From the NCBI GenBank assembly GCA_021300355.1, contig JAJTEF010000002.1, positions 27,023 through 91,022 on the forward strand: a stretch of DNA of 64,000 bases, in the 5' to 3' direction. A program made the position numbers and the translations under genes. The stretch comes from Sphingomonadaceae bacterium. Lineage in GTDB: Bacteria; Pseudomonadota; Alphaproteobacteria; Sphingomonadales; Sphingomonadaceae. The notes beneath the pieces were generated by a model. The model was not told the origin of the DNA. It saw only the letters and a program-made list of their open reading frames with translations, and ran no database searches. Positions 1 to 8,371 of this stretch are shown one piece after another; position 1 is the first letter of the stretch, and the number at the start of each line of letters is the position of its first letter.

Positions 1-1
1 T

Positions 2-427
2 CCTATGGAAAAACGGCGCGCAGCGCTCGACAAATATCTGGCCTCGCCCTTGGATGGCGCTGCGCCGGGCACCATCGCGCTTGTGCTAAAGCGCTTTGGC
101 GAACGCGCGCCTGATGATCCGGGGGCAAAGCTTTTGAAACTGATGGCGGGGACCTATACCGGAAGATCACGCCTTCGTTCAGGGCTCGCCCCGGGCTGGA
201 GCCTCGCCCACAAAACAGGGACGGGACAAGTATTGGGTTCGATTTCGACCGCACTTAACGATGTCGGGGTGATGAAAGCGCCGGATGGGTGTCGGTATCA
301 GGTTGCCGTCATGATTGCCGAAACACGCGCCGGACGAGAGGTCACAAACGGCCTCATGCAAAATGTTGCGCGCGCGGTGGTGCGGCATCATCGCCAAATC
401 CACCCAAAGGCCGAAAAGACGCCATAA
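2..427 (+). CDS. Class A beta-lactamase-like serine hydrolase, C-terminal part (cut by window start)
   Basis: The reading frame is already open at the window edge and ends at the TAA at 425-427, so only the last 141 residues are visible. The segment carries a KTGTGQ motif, the K-T-G triad that lines the active site of class A beta-lactamases and related serine hydrolases. It is preceded by a TGRSRLRSGLAPGW stretch that matches the usual region before KTG, and followed by a VAVMIAE beta strand. The catalytic SxxK and SDN motifs would lie upstream and cannot be seen. The family acts in the periplasm on beta-lactams. Whether this member hydrolyses antibiotics cannot be judged from this half. Confidence 0.8.
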   Translation, partial: PMEKRRAALDKYLASPLDGAAPGTIALVLKRFGERAPDDPGAKLLKLMAGTYTGRSRLRSGLAPGWSLAHKTGTGQVLGSISTALNDVGVMKAPDGCRYQVAVMIAETRAGREVTNGLMQNVARAVVRHHRQIHPKAEKTP

Positions 428-494
428 AGCGATAGCTGCCCAAATGCGCCTTCTGCCGAAAGGTAAAAGGAATTCAGCGTGTCAAATAATCGCT

Positions 495-535
495 TGCACG
501 AATATTCGCTCCATTTTGGAGCGAATATTCGTGCA
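495..535. promoter_or_regulatory. Perfect inverted repeat made of two CGAATATTCG palindromes
   Basis: Left arm 495-512 and right arm 518-535 are perfectly complementary over 18 bp, with the 5-nt centre ATTTT. Each arm contains the same 10-bp palindrome CGAATATTCG (499-508 and 522-531), spaced 23 bp centre to centre. No T-run follows on either strand, so it does not look like a standard intrinsic terminator. Paired operators for a dimeric regulator, or a hairpin in the 3' end of the preceding mRNA, are both possible. Confidence 0.5.
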
Positions 536-566
536 TCCGTGAATTTTGTTCCATAGGACGCGTAAA

Positions 567-606
567 GTTCACATTAGTTCACAATACAATTGTTACAAAA
601 GTTACA
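567..606 (+). promoter_or_regulatory. Direct repeats GTTCACA/GTTACA upstream of the response regulator gene
   Basis: GTTCACA occurs at 567 and 577, and GTTACA at 592 and 601, giving spacings of 10, 15 and 9 bp. OmpR-family regulators usually bind head-to-tail repeats about one helical turn apart, so this could be an autoregulatory site for the gene starting at 657. The assignment is inference from spacing only. Confidence 0.35.
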
Positions 607-656
607 TTTGTGGCGTAAAAGCAAGCGCGGTTTGGTCCACTATTTAAGGCATAGTA

Positions 657-1394
657 ATGAAGAAATTTCATATAGCTGTGGTAGAAGACGACTTAGCCTT
701 TGCGGCGGAGATGGAGGAATTTCTGGGGACGGCCGGCTATACCGTTTCCATCTATGGCTCATCGCAGAAATTTTTGGCGGCATTGCGCCAATCGGAATGC
801 GACCTTCTCATCGTCGATTGGTCGATTCCCGATTTATCCGGTATTGAAGTGCTCGAATATATCCGGAAATTTCATCCGGATATGCCAGCCATCATGCTGA
901 CCGCACGCACCGAAAATACCGACATTGTGCGCGGGTTACAGGCCGGTGCCGACGATTATGTTTCCAAGCCAGTAGATCCCGACGTCCTTGCAATGCGGAT
1001 CAAATCGCTGTTGCGCCGATCCAAAGGCGAAGTGAAAAACGTGTCGGAAAACGTCATCCTCGGCCGCTATTTGCTGCGGCCATCGGCGTCCACGATCTAC
1101 CTTGGCGACGAAGAGATCGTGCTGCCCAAGCGTGAATTTGACATGGCGATGCTGTTTTTCACAAATCCGAACCGCCGTCTTTCGCGGCAATATTTGGCAG
1201 CAACCTTATGGGGTAAAGTTTTCAATTACCAATCGCGGACGATTGACACCCATGTCGCACGGTTACGCAAGAACCTAAAACTCGACCCCACATGTGGCAT
1301 CAGCCTGAATGCGTTGTACGGTTTTGGATATACCTTGCAGGCCGATGTGCACGCGATGAGCGCCGCGCACGAACACACCGCCATTTCGGCTTAG
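657..1394 (+). CDS. OmpR/PhoB-type DNA-binding response regulator
   Basis: This 245-residue protein has a receiver domain (about 1-118) and a winged-helix DNA-binding domain (about 130-230). The acidic pocket E10-D11-D12, the phosphoacceptor D54, T81 and the conserved K103 before proline are all present, so the receiver looks functional. The C-terminal part has the SRQYLAATLWG and SRTIDTHVARLRKNL segments typical of the recognition region. No histidine kinase gene is next to it, so it is an orphan in this window. The ATG at 657 has an AAGG element about 8 nt upstream. Short direct repeats and a strong palindrome upstream may bind this or another regulator. The target genes are unknown. Confidence 0.9.
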   Translation: MKKFHIAVVEDDLAFAAEMEEFLGTAGYTVSIYGSSQKFLAALRQSECDLLIVDWSIPDLSGIEVLEYIRKFHPDMPAIMLTARTENTDIVRGLQAGADDYVSKPVDPDVLAMRIKSLLRRSKGEVKNVSENVILGRYLLRPSASTIYLGDEEIVLPKREFDMAMLFFTNPNRRLSRQYLAATLWGKVFNYQSRTIDTHVARLRKNLKLDPTCGISLNALYGFGYTLQADVHAMSAAHEHTAISA

Positions 1395-1548
1395 ACAGAT
1401 AACCGCGCCGCTTTAGCCACGCCCGCTGCGTCGGAACACCTATCCCTGCGGAGCGCAGACTAAGGACGGTTTCGGGGAAACTAACGTTGCGCGGTAGGGC
1501 TAATCGTCGGCACTTGCGTCCCTCGGTCATGGCGCTACAGCACGCAAA

Positions 1549-2038
1549 ATGAGCATGATTGAAATCGTCGCCGTGCTGCTCGGCATTGCCAACATCGTCC
1601 TGATTATCCGGCGATCGGTTTGGAACTTTCCCGTGGCGATTGTCATGGTCGCTTTATATTTCATCATCTTTCGCGACGCCAAACTGTACAGCGACGCCGG
1701 GCTGCAGATCTTTTTTGCGGGCATCAATCTTTATGGCTGGTGGAGCTGGAACCGCAATAAGGGCCATCGCCATTTGGGCATGGGGTGCCATCATGCATGC
1801 CGAAACCGATGCCAGCTATCCCTATTGGGATGCATCAGTCGCGATGCTGTCGATTGTGGGGCAGATTTTGATGACGCGGCGTTTTGTCGAAAACTGGCAT
1901 TATTGGATCATCGTCAATATCATCTCCATTCCGCTGTATATCGTGAAAGACCTGCATCTGACCGCCGGATTGTACGGGATGTTTCTGGTGCTGGCGGTTG
2001 CCGGTCTTGTCGAATGGCGCAAGGCAGAACGCGCATGA
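1549..2038 (+). pseudogene. pnuC: pnuC-like nicotinamide riboside transporter, broken by deletion and frameshift
   Basis: The first part, in the frame of the ATG at 1549, reads as the N-terminal half of a PnuC permease up to YGWWSWNRN near 1763. The rest of PnuC, starting IWAWG and including YPYWDAS, ENWHYWIIVN and the final WRKAERA, continues in the next frame and stops at 2036-2038. Judging from the family, about 25 residues of the middle loop and helix are also missing at the junction, so a deletion of roughly 70-80 bp that is not a multiple of three is more likely than a one-base error. The permease would be inactive. In its present state the N-terminal frame stays open into the following kinase gene. 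Confidence 0.75.
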
Positions 2039-2550
2039 AACGGATTTGCCTGCATGGCCCCGAAAGCACGGGTAAATCGACATTGGGCACGCGGCTTGCG
2101 GCGCATTTGGGATGCGAAGTCGTGCCCGAATATGGCCGCGCGTATTGCGAGGCACATGGCACCGACATCGGCATGGCGCAGCTCGTCCACATTGCGCAGA
2201 CGCAAGACGCGATGAACCGCGCCGCGGCCGCGCGCGCAGCAGAACTTGGCGCTGGTTATGTGCTGTTCGATACAGACCCGCTGATAACGTCGGTGTGGGC
2301 GCACATGATGTTCGGCGCAGCAGACGGATATTTCGGCGCCTTTGCCGGTTTTGCAGACCATTATTTGCTGCTCGATATCGACCTGCCCTTTGTCGATGAT
2401 GGCTTGCGCGTTTATGCGCAATCGGCCGAGCGCAAACGCTTTTTCGACCTATGCCGCGCGGAGCTCGATGGACGCGGTGTCCGTTATACGCTGGTTCAAG
2501 GCGAAGGCGAAGCGCGTTTTACCGCGGCATTGGCCGCTATCTCGGCCTAA
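2035..2550 (+). CDS. NadR-like nucleotide kinase (ribosylnicotinamide kinase domain)
   Basis: This 171-residue P-loop protein starts at the ATG at 2035, overlapping the ancestral pnuC stop by ATGA, which is a sign of translational coupling. It has the Walker A sequence GPESTGKST at residues 8-16 and the VPEYGRAY motif found in the C-terminal ribosylnicotinamide kinase domain of NadR. It lacks the helix-turn-helix and adenylyltransferase domains of enterobacterial NadR. Such kinases phosphorylate the imported riboside and so trap it in the cytoplasm, which fits the pnuC neighbour. Because pnuC is damaged, the frame now extends upstream to 1549, but the 2035 start is the natural one. A thiamine-type substrate cannot be excluded. 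Confidence 0.8.
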   Translation: MKRICLHGPESTGKSTLGTRLAAHLGCEVVPEYGRAYCEAHGTDIGMAQLVHIAQTQDAMNRAAAARAAELGAGYVLFDTDPLITSVWAHMMFGAADGYFGAFAGFADHYLLLDIDLPFVDDGLRVYAQSAERKRFFDLCRAELDGRGVRYTLVQGEGEARFTAALAAISA

Positions 2551-4409
2551 GCCTTCTCCAACGCCTCACTTGCCGCGACCCAGCGGGCTTCGGCAGCCTC
2601 TTGCGCGGCGACAATCTTCCCGCGCCGTTGCGACAGTTCGCCCATCGTCAGGCTCTTATATTCATTCGCGGCGGACGCCGGATCGAACATCGCCCGGTCA
2701 ATCGCGCTCAACACAACCTCAAGCTTGGCAAGGTCCGCCTCTGCATCGCTGACTTCGCGCTTAAGCTTGCTTTGCGCCTCACGCGCGGCGGCTTGCGCTT
2801 TTTTGTCTTCCTTGCGATCGGCCTTGGATACCTTCTCTTTCGCTGGCCCCTTGCCCAGGATGAAGTCGGTATAATCCTCAATTGTGCCCGAAAATTCGGT
2901 TGCGGTCCCGCCATCGACGAGCACCAGCCGGTCGGCCGTTAGCTCCAACATATGCCGGTCATGGCTGACCAGCACCACGGTGCCTTCATATTCGTTCAGC
3001 GCCTGCACCAACGCTTCACGCGCATCGACGTCCAAGTGGTTCGTCGGCTCGTCAAGGATCAGCATATGCGGCGCATCGCGGGTAATCAGCGCCAGCGCCA
3101 ACCGCGCGCGTTCTCCGCCCGACAGCTTGCCGACCTTCGTCGTCGCCTTTGCCCCTGAAAAGCCAAACCGGCCCAATTGCGCGCGCACCGCGCCGGGGGT
3201 CGCGCCCTTCATCTGCTGGGTCATATGCTCCAGCGGGGTATCGTCGCCGTCGAGTTCTTCGACCTGATATTGCGTGAAATAGCCAACGCGCATTTTGCCC
3301 GACGCGCTCATCGCCCCGTCCATCGGCGTCAGTTGCGCCGCAAGCAACCGCGCGAGCGTGGTCTTGCCATTGCCGTTCCGCCCCAGCAAAGCGATCCGGT
3401 CATCGGGGTCGATGCGCAGGTTCAACCGCTGAAGTATCGGTTTGCCCGCGGTATAGCCAACACTCGCCAGGTCAAGCGTGACCAAGGGCGGTTTCAATTC
3501 ATCCGGACTTGGAAAGTCAAAGCTTAACGTCGGATCTTCGGCCATCGCGGCAATGGGTTGCATGCGTGCCAGCGCCTTGGCTCTGGACTGCGCCTGCTTC
3601 GCCGTGGAGGCACGCGCCGAGTTGCGCGCAACATAATCCTGCAGCTTGGCGCGTTGCGCATCCTGCGAAGCCTTAGCCGCCGCCAGCTGCGCTGCACGTT
3701 CGGCACGCTGGCGCTCAAACGAGTCATAGCCGCCGGAATAGAGCGTCGTGGACCCGCCTTCGAGATGCAGGATATTGTCGACCACATTGTTCAACAAATC
3801 GCGTTCGTGGCTGATCACCACCATCATCGACGGATAGGATTTGAGAAAGTTTTCCAGCCACAATGTCGCTTCAAGGTCCAAGTGGTTTGAAGGTTCGTCG
3901 AGCAGCAACAAATCGGGTTCGGAGAACAAAAGCGCGGCCAAGGCAACGCGCATTTTCCAACCACCGGAGTAACTATCGAGCGGCCGGCCCTGCATTTCTT
4001 CATCAAAACCAAGCCCGACGAGAATGCGCGCAGCACGCGCAGGGGCGGTGTAGGCATCAATCGCGATCAACCGTTCGTGCAGTTCGCCCAGCCGGTCGGG
4101 GTCGGCGCAATGCTCTGCCTCTTCCATCAAAGCCGCGCGCTCGACATCGCCCGCCAGCACCGTTTCAAACGGCGTTGCCGTGCCCGATGGCGCTTCCTGC
4201 GCGATATAGCCGATGCGCGTATTCTTCGGCATATCCATGCTGCCTTCGTCGGCTTCAAGCTCGCCGATCATCACCTTCATCAGCGTGGATTTGCCCGCGC
4301 CATTGCGGCCGATAAGGCCAACGCGCGAATAAGGCGGCAGCGTCGCAGTCGCGCGGTCCAATATGGTGCGGCCGCCAAGGCGCACGGTGATTCCGTTTAA
4401 GTTTAACAT
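2547..4409 (-). CDS. ABC-F family ATP-binding protein (YheS/Uup type)
   Basis: The 620-residue protein has two ABC ATPase domains and no membrane segments, the layout of ABC-F translation factors. The first domain has Walker A GRNGAGKST near residue 34 and signature YSGGWKMR with LLLLDEPSNHLD. The second has GRNGNGKTT, signature LSGGERARL and LILDEPTNHLD. A charged linker rich in Ala, Gln and Arg joins them, and a coiled-coil-like tail of about 90 residues follows. Members bind the ribosome and relieve stalled or antibiotic-bound states. It is the last gene of a minus-strand series after kynU (29 bp apart), and its 3' end overlaps the convergent kinase gene by 4 bp. Confidence 0.93.
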   Translation of the reverse strand: MLNLNGITVRLGGRTILDRATATLPPYSRVGLIGRNGAGKSTLMKVMIGELEADEGSMDMPKNTRIGYIAQEAPSGTATPFETVLAGDVERAALMEEAEHCADPDRLGELHERLIAIDAYTAPARAARILVGLGFDEEMQGRPLDSYSGGWKMRVALAALLFSEPDLLLLDEPSNHLDLEATLWLENFLKSYPSMMVVISHERDLLNNVVDNILHLEGGSTTLYSGGYDSFERQRAERAAQLAAAKASQDAQRAKLQDYVARNSARASTAKQAQSRAKALARMQPIAAMAEDPTLSFDFPSPDELKPPLVTLDLASVGYTAGKPILQRLNLRIDPDDRIALLGRNGNGKTTLARLLAAQLTPMDGAMSASGKMRVGYFTQYQVEELDGDDTPLEHMTQQMKGATPGAVRAQLGRFGFSGAKATTKVGKLSGGERARLALALITRDAPHMLILDEPTNHLDVDAREALVQALNEYEGTVVLVSHDRHMLELTADRLVLVDGGTATEFSGTIEDYTDFILGKGPAKEKVSKADRKEDKKAQAAAREAQSKLKREVSDAEADLAKLEVVLSAIDRAMFDPASAANEYKSLTMGELSQRRGKIVAAQEAAEARWVAASEALEKA

Positions 4410-4438
4410 GATGCCGCGCGCCTAGCAGAGGCGGAGGC

Positions 4439-5653
4439 TCATGTCACCGCATTGCGTATCGCAAATTCCGGCTGACGATATGCGCCGCTTTCCACAATCG
4501 CGCGCAGATTCTCTCCGGCGCGCCAGATATCGGCATGGCTCAGCGTCAACGGCGTCAGGCCGAAGCGCAAGATATCGGGATCGCGAAAATCGCCGATGAC
4601 ACCCTGTGCAATGAGCGCTTGGACGATTTCATAAGCGTGCGGGTGGCGGAACGCGATATGGCTGCCGCGCTGGCTTGGCGTGCTGGGCGTTACGCACTCC
4701 AGCACGGCGGCGGTTCCGGCGGCGTGGAAGATGTCCCACAAGGCCGCGGATTTTGCCTCAACCTGCCGGATATCAATATCCGCCCACAGCTTCAGCCCGT
4801 TTTCCAGCGCGTTCAGCCCAAGCACCGACGGCGTTCCCGTCAACCAGCGCGTCATGCCCGCTGCCGCTTCATAGCCATCGGCAAATTCAAACGGCGCGGC
4901 ATGGCCCATCCAGCCGGACAGCGGATTGTGCATCTGTTCTTGCCAGCGCTTTGCCACATACAGAAACGCCGGCGCGCCGGGGCCGCCGTTGAGATATTTA
5001 TAGCCGCAACCCACCGCCATATCCGCGCCCGCCGCGTTCAGCTCCACCGCCACGGCGCCTGCGCTATGGCTCAGGTCCCAGCAGATGAGCGCACCGGCAT
5101 CATGCGCGGCCTTGGTCCAGCCCGCCATGTCGAAGCGTTCGGCGGTTTTGTAATGCACATGCGTCAGCAGCAGCAACGCCGTGTCATCGCCCAGTGCATC
5201 GGCCAGCGCGCCGCGCTCGACCACGCGCAATTCCGCGCCCACGACCGCCGCGACCGCGCCTTCGGCAATGTGCAGGTCCGTCGGGAAATTCCCCGCCTCG
5301 CTGACCACCACATTGCGCGATGGGTTAAGGCGCAGCGCCGCGACGATCAGCTTGTACAGGTTCACCGAGGTCGAATCTGCAGAGATCACTTCATCCGCTT
5401 CTGCACCGATCAACGGCGCGATCATCGCGCCAACGCGCTGCGGCGCATCAATCCAGCCTTCGTTCCAGCTGCGGATCAGCCGCTGGCCCCACGCATGGTT
5501 CAGCAGATCGGTCCCCGCCGTCACGGTCGACATCGGCAATTGCCCCAGCGAATTGCCGTCGAGGTAAATCACGCCATCAGGGCACATAAACTGCGCGCGA
5601 TATCCGCCCAGCGGGTCGGCGGCGTCCAGTGCCAAAGCCTGCTCCAACGTCAT
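4439..5653 (-). CDS. kynU: Kynureninase
   Basis: The 404-residue product is a PLP-dependent fold type I enzyme that cleaves L-kynurenine to anthranilate and alanine (3-hydroxykynurenine to 3-hydroxyanthranilate). It shows YLDGNSLGQLP at 30-40, FPTD at 123-126, CWDLSHSAG with the PLP-binding D193, and GCGYKYLNGGPG with the Schiff-base lysine K219. The length is normal for the bacterial enzyme. Its start overlaps the stop of the upstream alpha/beta hydrolase by 4 bp (ATGA), so the two are probably translationally coupled. Tryptophan dioxygenase and a classical KynB are not in the window, so the pathway destination (anthranilate or NAD) is open. Confidence 0.95.
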   Translation of the reverse strand: MTLEQALALDAADPLGGYRAQFMCPDGVIYLDGNSLGQLPMSTVTAGTDLLNHAWGQRLIRSWNEGWIDAPQRVGAMIAPLIGAEADEVISADSTSVNLYKLIVAALRLNPSRNVVVSEAGNFPTDLHIAEGAVAAVVGAELRVVERGALADALGDDTALLLLTHVHYKTAERFDMAGWTKAAHDAGALICWDLSHSAGAVAVELNAAGADMAVGCGYKYLNGGPGAPAFLYVAKRWQEQMHNPLSGWMGHAAPFEFADGYEAAAGMTRWLTGTPSVLGLNALENGLKLWADIDIRQVEAKSAALWDIFHAAGTAAVLECVTPSTPSQRGSHIAFRHPHAYEIVQALIAQGVIGDFRDPDILRFGLTPLTLSHADIWRAGENLRAIVESGAYRQPEFAIRNAVT

Positions 5654-6549
5654 GACTTTACCGCCTTCAGGCCGAAGGTTTTCAATATCACCGCGCGCTG
5701 CTTGCCCCAGGATATGGTTTCGGGCGCAATCAGCTCGGCATGGCCTTCATCCGGCGTTGTCACCATCTTCGCCCCATAAGCCGCGCCGAACGATGGCGGC
5801 GCGATACGGTCGCGGTCATTGTTAAACTGCAACTCGCGCGCACGGCCCTTGGGCATTTCGGGCGGAGACACACGCGCAAAGGCATTGCCCGCCATCTTGG
5901 CTGCCGCATCATTGCCGCACCCGTGGTCGGGCAGCGTCATTTGCGCGCGCAAATCGGGCAAGCCGCCCTGCGATATCGCCAGATCAACCTGCAAAGGTGA
6001 GTCCCCGCGCAAGGCATCGCCCTTGGCCAGCGCCGACCGCCGCGCGAGCCACAAGGACAAATGCCCTCCCGCCGAATGGCCAATCGTCACCACCGGCGCG
6101 TCAGTCTTAAATCCATACTCGGCGCGCTTGGCCGCAAACATATCCGCCGCCGCGCCGACATCCTGATAGGTTCCGGGATAGCCACCGCCGCGGTCCACAC
6201 CGCGATATTCGATGTTCCACACGCCCACACCATGTGTGCGCAGGTCATCGGCAATCCAGTTCATGATATCGCGCTCGGCAATTTCGGTCTGCCAGCAACC
6301 GCCGTGGATCATCACCACCGCCGGATGCGGGCCAGCCCCTGCTGGCTTCCACACATCAACCAGCTGCAAGGCATCCGCGCCATAGCGCACCGTCGCGTCC
6401 GCCACCGGCTTTGGCCGCGACAGCAGGTCGTCCCACACCATCAGGCGCTTGGGTGCTACTGGTGCCATTGCTGCCTCCTTCGTCATTGGGGTGCAACCCG
6501 CCGCACTGGTCAAGACCAAAAGCAAGAGCCCCAATCGCGCAGCGGCCAA
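5650..6549 (-). CDS. Lipoprotein alpha/beta hydrolase, possible arylformamidase-type enzyme
   Basis: I choose the TTG at 6549-6547 because a perfect AGGAG lies 7 nt upstream. Longer readings would run back into lepA. The 299-residue product starts with a lipoprotein signal peptide and the lipobox TSAAGC (Cys19). It has the oxyanion-hole motif HGGCW (82-86), the nucleophile elbow GHSAGG (Ser159), candidate acid Asp245/247 and DEGH with His270. HGG-x-W occurs in the hormone-sensitive-lipase/BNA7 group, which includes kynurenine formamidases. The gene overlaps kynU by ATGA, which supports a link to tryptophan catabolism, but a lipid-anchored periplasmic location would be odd for that role. The enzyme class is firm and the substrate is a guess. 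Confidence 0.8.
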   Translation of the reverse strand: MAAARLGLLLLVLTSAAGCTPMTKEAAMAPVAPKRLMVWDDLLSRPKPVADATVRYGADALQLVDVWKPAGAGPHPAVVMIHGGCWQTEIAERDIMNWIADDLRTHGVGVWNIEYRGVDRGGGYPGTYQDVGAAADMFAAKRAEYGFKTDAPVVTIGHSAGGHLSLWLARRSALAKGDALRGDSPLQVDLAISQGGLPDLRAQMTLPDHGCGNDAAAKMAGNAFARVSPPEMPKGRARELQFNNDRDRIAPPSFGAAYGAKMVTTPDEGHAELIAPETISWGKQRAVILKTFGLKAVKS

Positions 6550-6553
6550 ATGC

Positions 6554-8371
6554 TTACTCCTCACCCATCCGCAACGCAGCAATAAACGCCTCCTGAGGGA
6601 TCGATACGTTCCCGTACTCCCGCATCCGTGCCTTGCCCTTTTTCTGCTTTTCCAGCAGCTTTTTCTTGCGGCTGATGTCGCCGCCATAGCATTTGGCGGT
6701 TACGTCCTTGCGCATCGCGGCGATGGTTTCGCGGGCGATGACCTTGCCGCCGATGGCCGCTTGGATGGGGATTTTGAACAGATGGCGCGGGATGAGGTCT
6801 TTTAGGCGCTCGCACATGCCGCGGCCGCGGGATTCGGCGGTGCCGCGGTGGACGATCATGCTCAGCGCGTCGACCGCGTCGCCATTGACCAGCACGCTCA
6901 TTTTCACAAGGTCGCCTTCGCGATGGCCGATCTGGTGGTAATCGAACGAGGCATAGCCGCGCGAAATGCTCTTCAACCGGTCGTAGAAATCGAACACGAC
7001 TTCGTTGAGCGGTAATTCATAGACGATCTGCGCACGGCCACCGACATAGGTCAGTTGTTTTTGAACGCCGCGCCGGTCCTGACACAGTTTCAATATGCTG
7101 CCCAGATATTCGTCGGGGCAGTAAATCGTCGCCTCAATCCACGGCTCCTGAATTTCCGCGATGCGGTTAATGTCGGGCATGTCGGCGGGGTTGTGCAGCT
7201 CCATACTGCGCGCATCTTCGGTCTTCGACCGGCTCAGCTCCAGCTTGTACACAACCGACGGCGCGGTGGTGATAAGGTCCAGGTCAAACTCGCGCGTCAG
7301 GCGCTCCTGAATGATCTCAAGGTGCAACAGCCCTAGGAACCCGCAGCGAAAGCCAAAGCCCAACGCCGCGCTGCTTTCGGTTTCAAAGCTGAATGATGCG
7401 TCGTTCAGGCGCAGCTTGCTGATGCTTTCGCGCAATTTTTCAAAGTCCGCCGCGTCGGTGGGGAACAGGCCGCAGAACACCACGGGCTGCACTTCCTTAA
7501 ATCCGGGCAGCGGTTCGGCGGCGGGGCGCTTTGCATCGGTGATGGTGTCACCCACGCGGGTCTGCGCGACTTCTTTAATCTGCGCGGTGATAATGCCGAC
7601 TTCGCCCGCCGCGATTTCGGACAGGATTTCCAGTTTTGGCCGCATACAGCCGACGCGGTCGACCAAATGCTTTGTGCCGGCGGCCATGAATTGGATTTCC
7701 TGACCTTTTTTGATGACGCCGTCGATGACGCGGATCAGGATGACGACACCCAGATAGGGGTCGTACCATGAATCGACCAACATCGCCTTCAACGGCGCGT
7801 TGCGGTCGCCCTTTGGCGGGGGAATGCGCGTGACCACGGCCTCCAACACCTCATCAATGCCGATGCCCGACTTCGCCGAAGTCAGCACCGCATTGTCGGC
7901 GGGCAAGCCAATGATTTCCTCAATCTCCGCCTTCACCTTGTCCACCTCTGCCGCGGGCAGATCGATCTTGTTGATGACGGGCACGATTTCATGGTCATGC
8001 TCAATGGATTGATAGACGTTGGCCAGCGTCTGCGCCTCAACGCCTTGCGCGGCGTCGACGACAAGCAACGCGCCTTCGCACGCGGCGAGGCTGCGGCTGA
8101 CTTCATAGGCAAAGTCGACATGGCCCGGCGTGTCCATCAGGTTCAATTGATAGGTAATGCCGTCCTTCGCGGTATAATCCAGCCGCACCGTTTGCGCCTT
8201 GATCGTGATGCCGCGTTCTTTTTCAATGTCCATATTATCAAGGACTTGGCTCGTCATCTCACGCGCCGTCAGGCCGCCCGTTTGCTGGATCAGCCGATCC
8301 GCAAGGGTCGACTTCCCGTGATCAATGTGCGCGATTATGGAAAAATTACGGATAAGCGAGAGTTCGGTCAT
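6554..8371 (-). CDS. lepA: Elongation factor 4 (LepA), back-translocating GTPase
   Basis: The 605-residue protein is a translational GTPase that acts on stalled or mistranslocated ribosomes. The start at 8371 gives the usual N-terminus [19 protein letters not shown]. An upstream in-frame ATG-like start would add 12 atypical residues. The G1 motif AHIDHGKST (14-22), G3 DTPGHVDF and G4 NKIDLP are intact, and the LepA-specific C-terminal domain follows, ending in ALRMGEE. The length matches the family (about 600). It leads the minus-strand series lepA, hydrolase, kynU, ABC-F, with the next gene only 4 bp downstream. Confidence 0.97.
   Translation of the reverse strand: MTELSLIRNFSIIAHIDHGKSTLADRLIQQTGGLTAREMTSQVLDNMDIEKERGITIKAQTVRLDYTAKDGITYQLNLMDTPGHVDFAYEVSRSLAACEGALLVVDAAQGVEAQTLANVYQSIEHDHEIVPVINKIDLPAAEVDKVKAEIEEIIGLPADNAVLTSAKSGIGIDEVLEAVVTRIPPPKGDRNAPLKAMLVDSWYDPYLGVVILIRVIDGVIKKGQEIQFMAAGTKHLVDRVGCMRPKLEILSEIAAGEVGIITAQIKEVAQTRVGDTITDAKRPAAEPLPGFKEVQPVVFCGLFPTDAADFEKLRESISKLRLNDASFSFETESSAALGFGFRCGFLGLLHLEIIQERLTREFDLDLITTAPSVVYKLELSRSKTEDARSMELHNPADMPDINRIAEIQEPWIEATIYCPDEYLGSILKLCQDRRGVQKQLTYVGGRAQIVYELPLNEVVFDFYDRLKSISRGYASFDYHQIGHREGDLVKMSVLVNGDAVDALSMIVHRGTAESRGRGMCERLKDLIPRHLFKIPIQAAIGGKVIARETIAAMRKDVTAKCYGGDISRKKKLLEKQKKGKARMREYGNVSIPQEAFIAALRMGEE

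Noticed and set aside
495-535. Standard intrinsic terminator for the beta-lactamase-like gene
   Set aside because: The stem is strong but AT-rich in its core and no T-run follows on either strand, so it is listed as a regulatory palindrome instead.
1395-1548. Possible TPP or cobalamin riboswitch before pnuC
   Set aside because: Some GC-rich segments resemble parts of these aptamers, but the conserved cores could not be matched in order, so no riboswitch is claimed.
1549-2550. A genuine PnuC-NadR fusion protein of 333 residues
   Set aside because: The middle part (about residues 72-162) is out-of-frame translation of PnuC, and the kinase has its own coupled start, so the fusion frame is an accident of the deletion.
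4535-5779. 414-codon frame antisense to kynU
   Set aside because: It is rich in Arg, His and Gln, as expected from reading the opposite strand, and kynU is certain.
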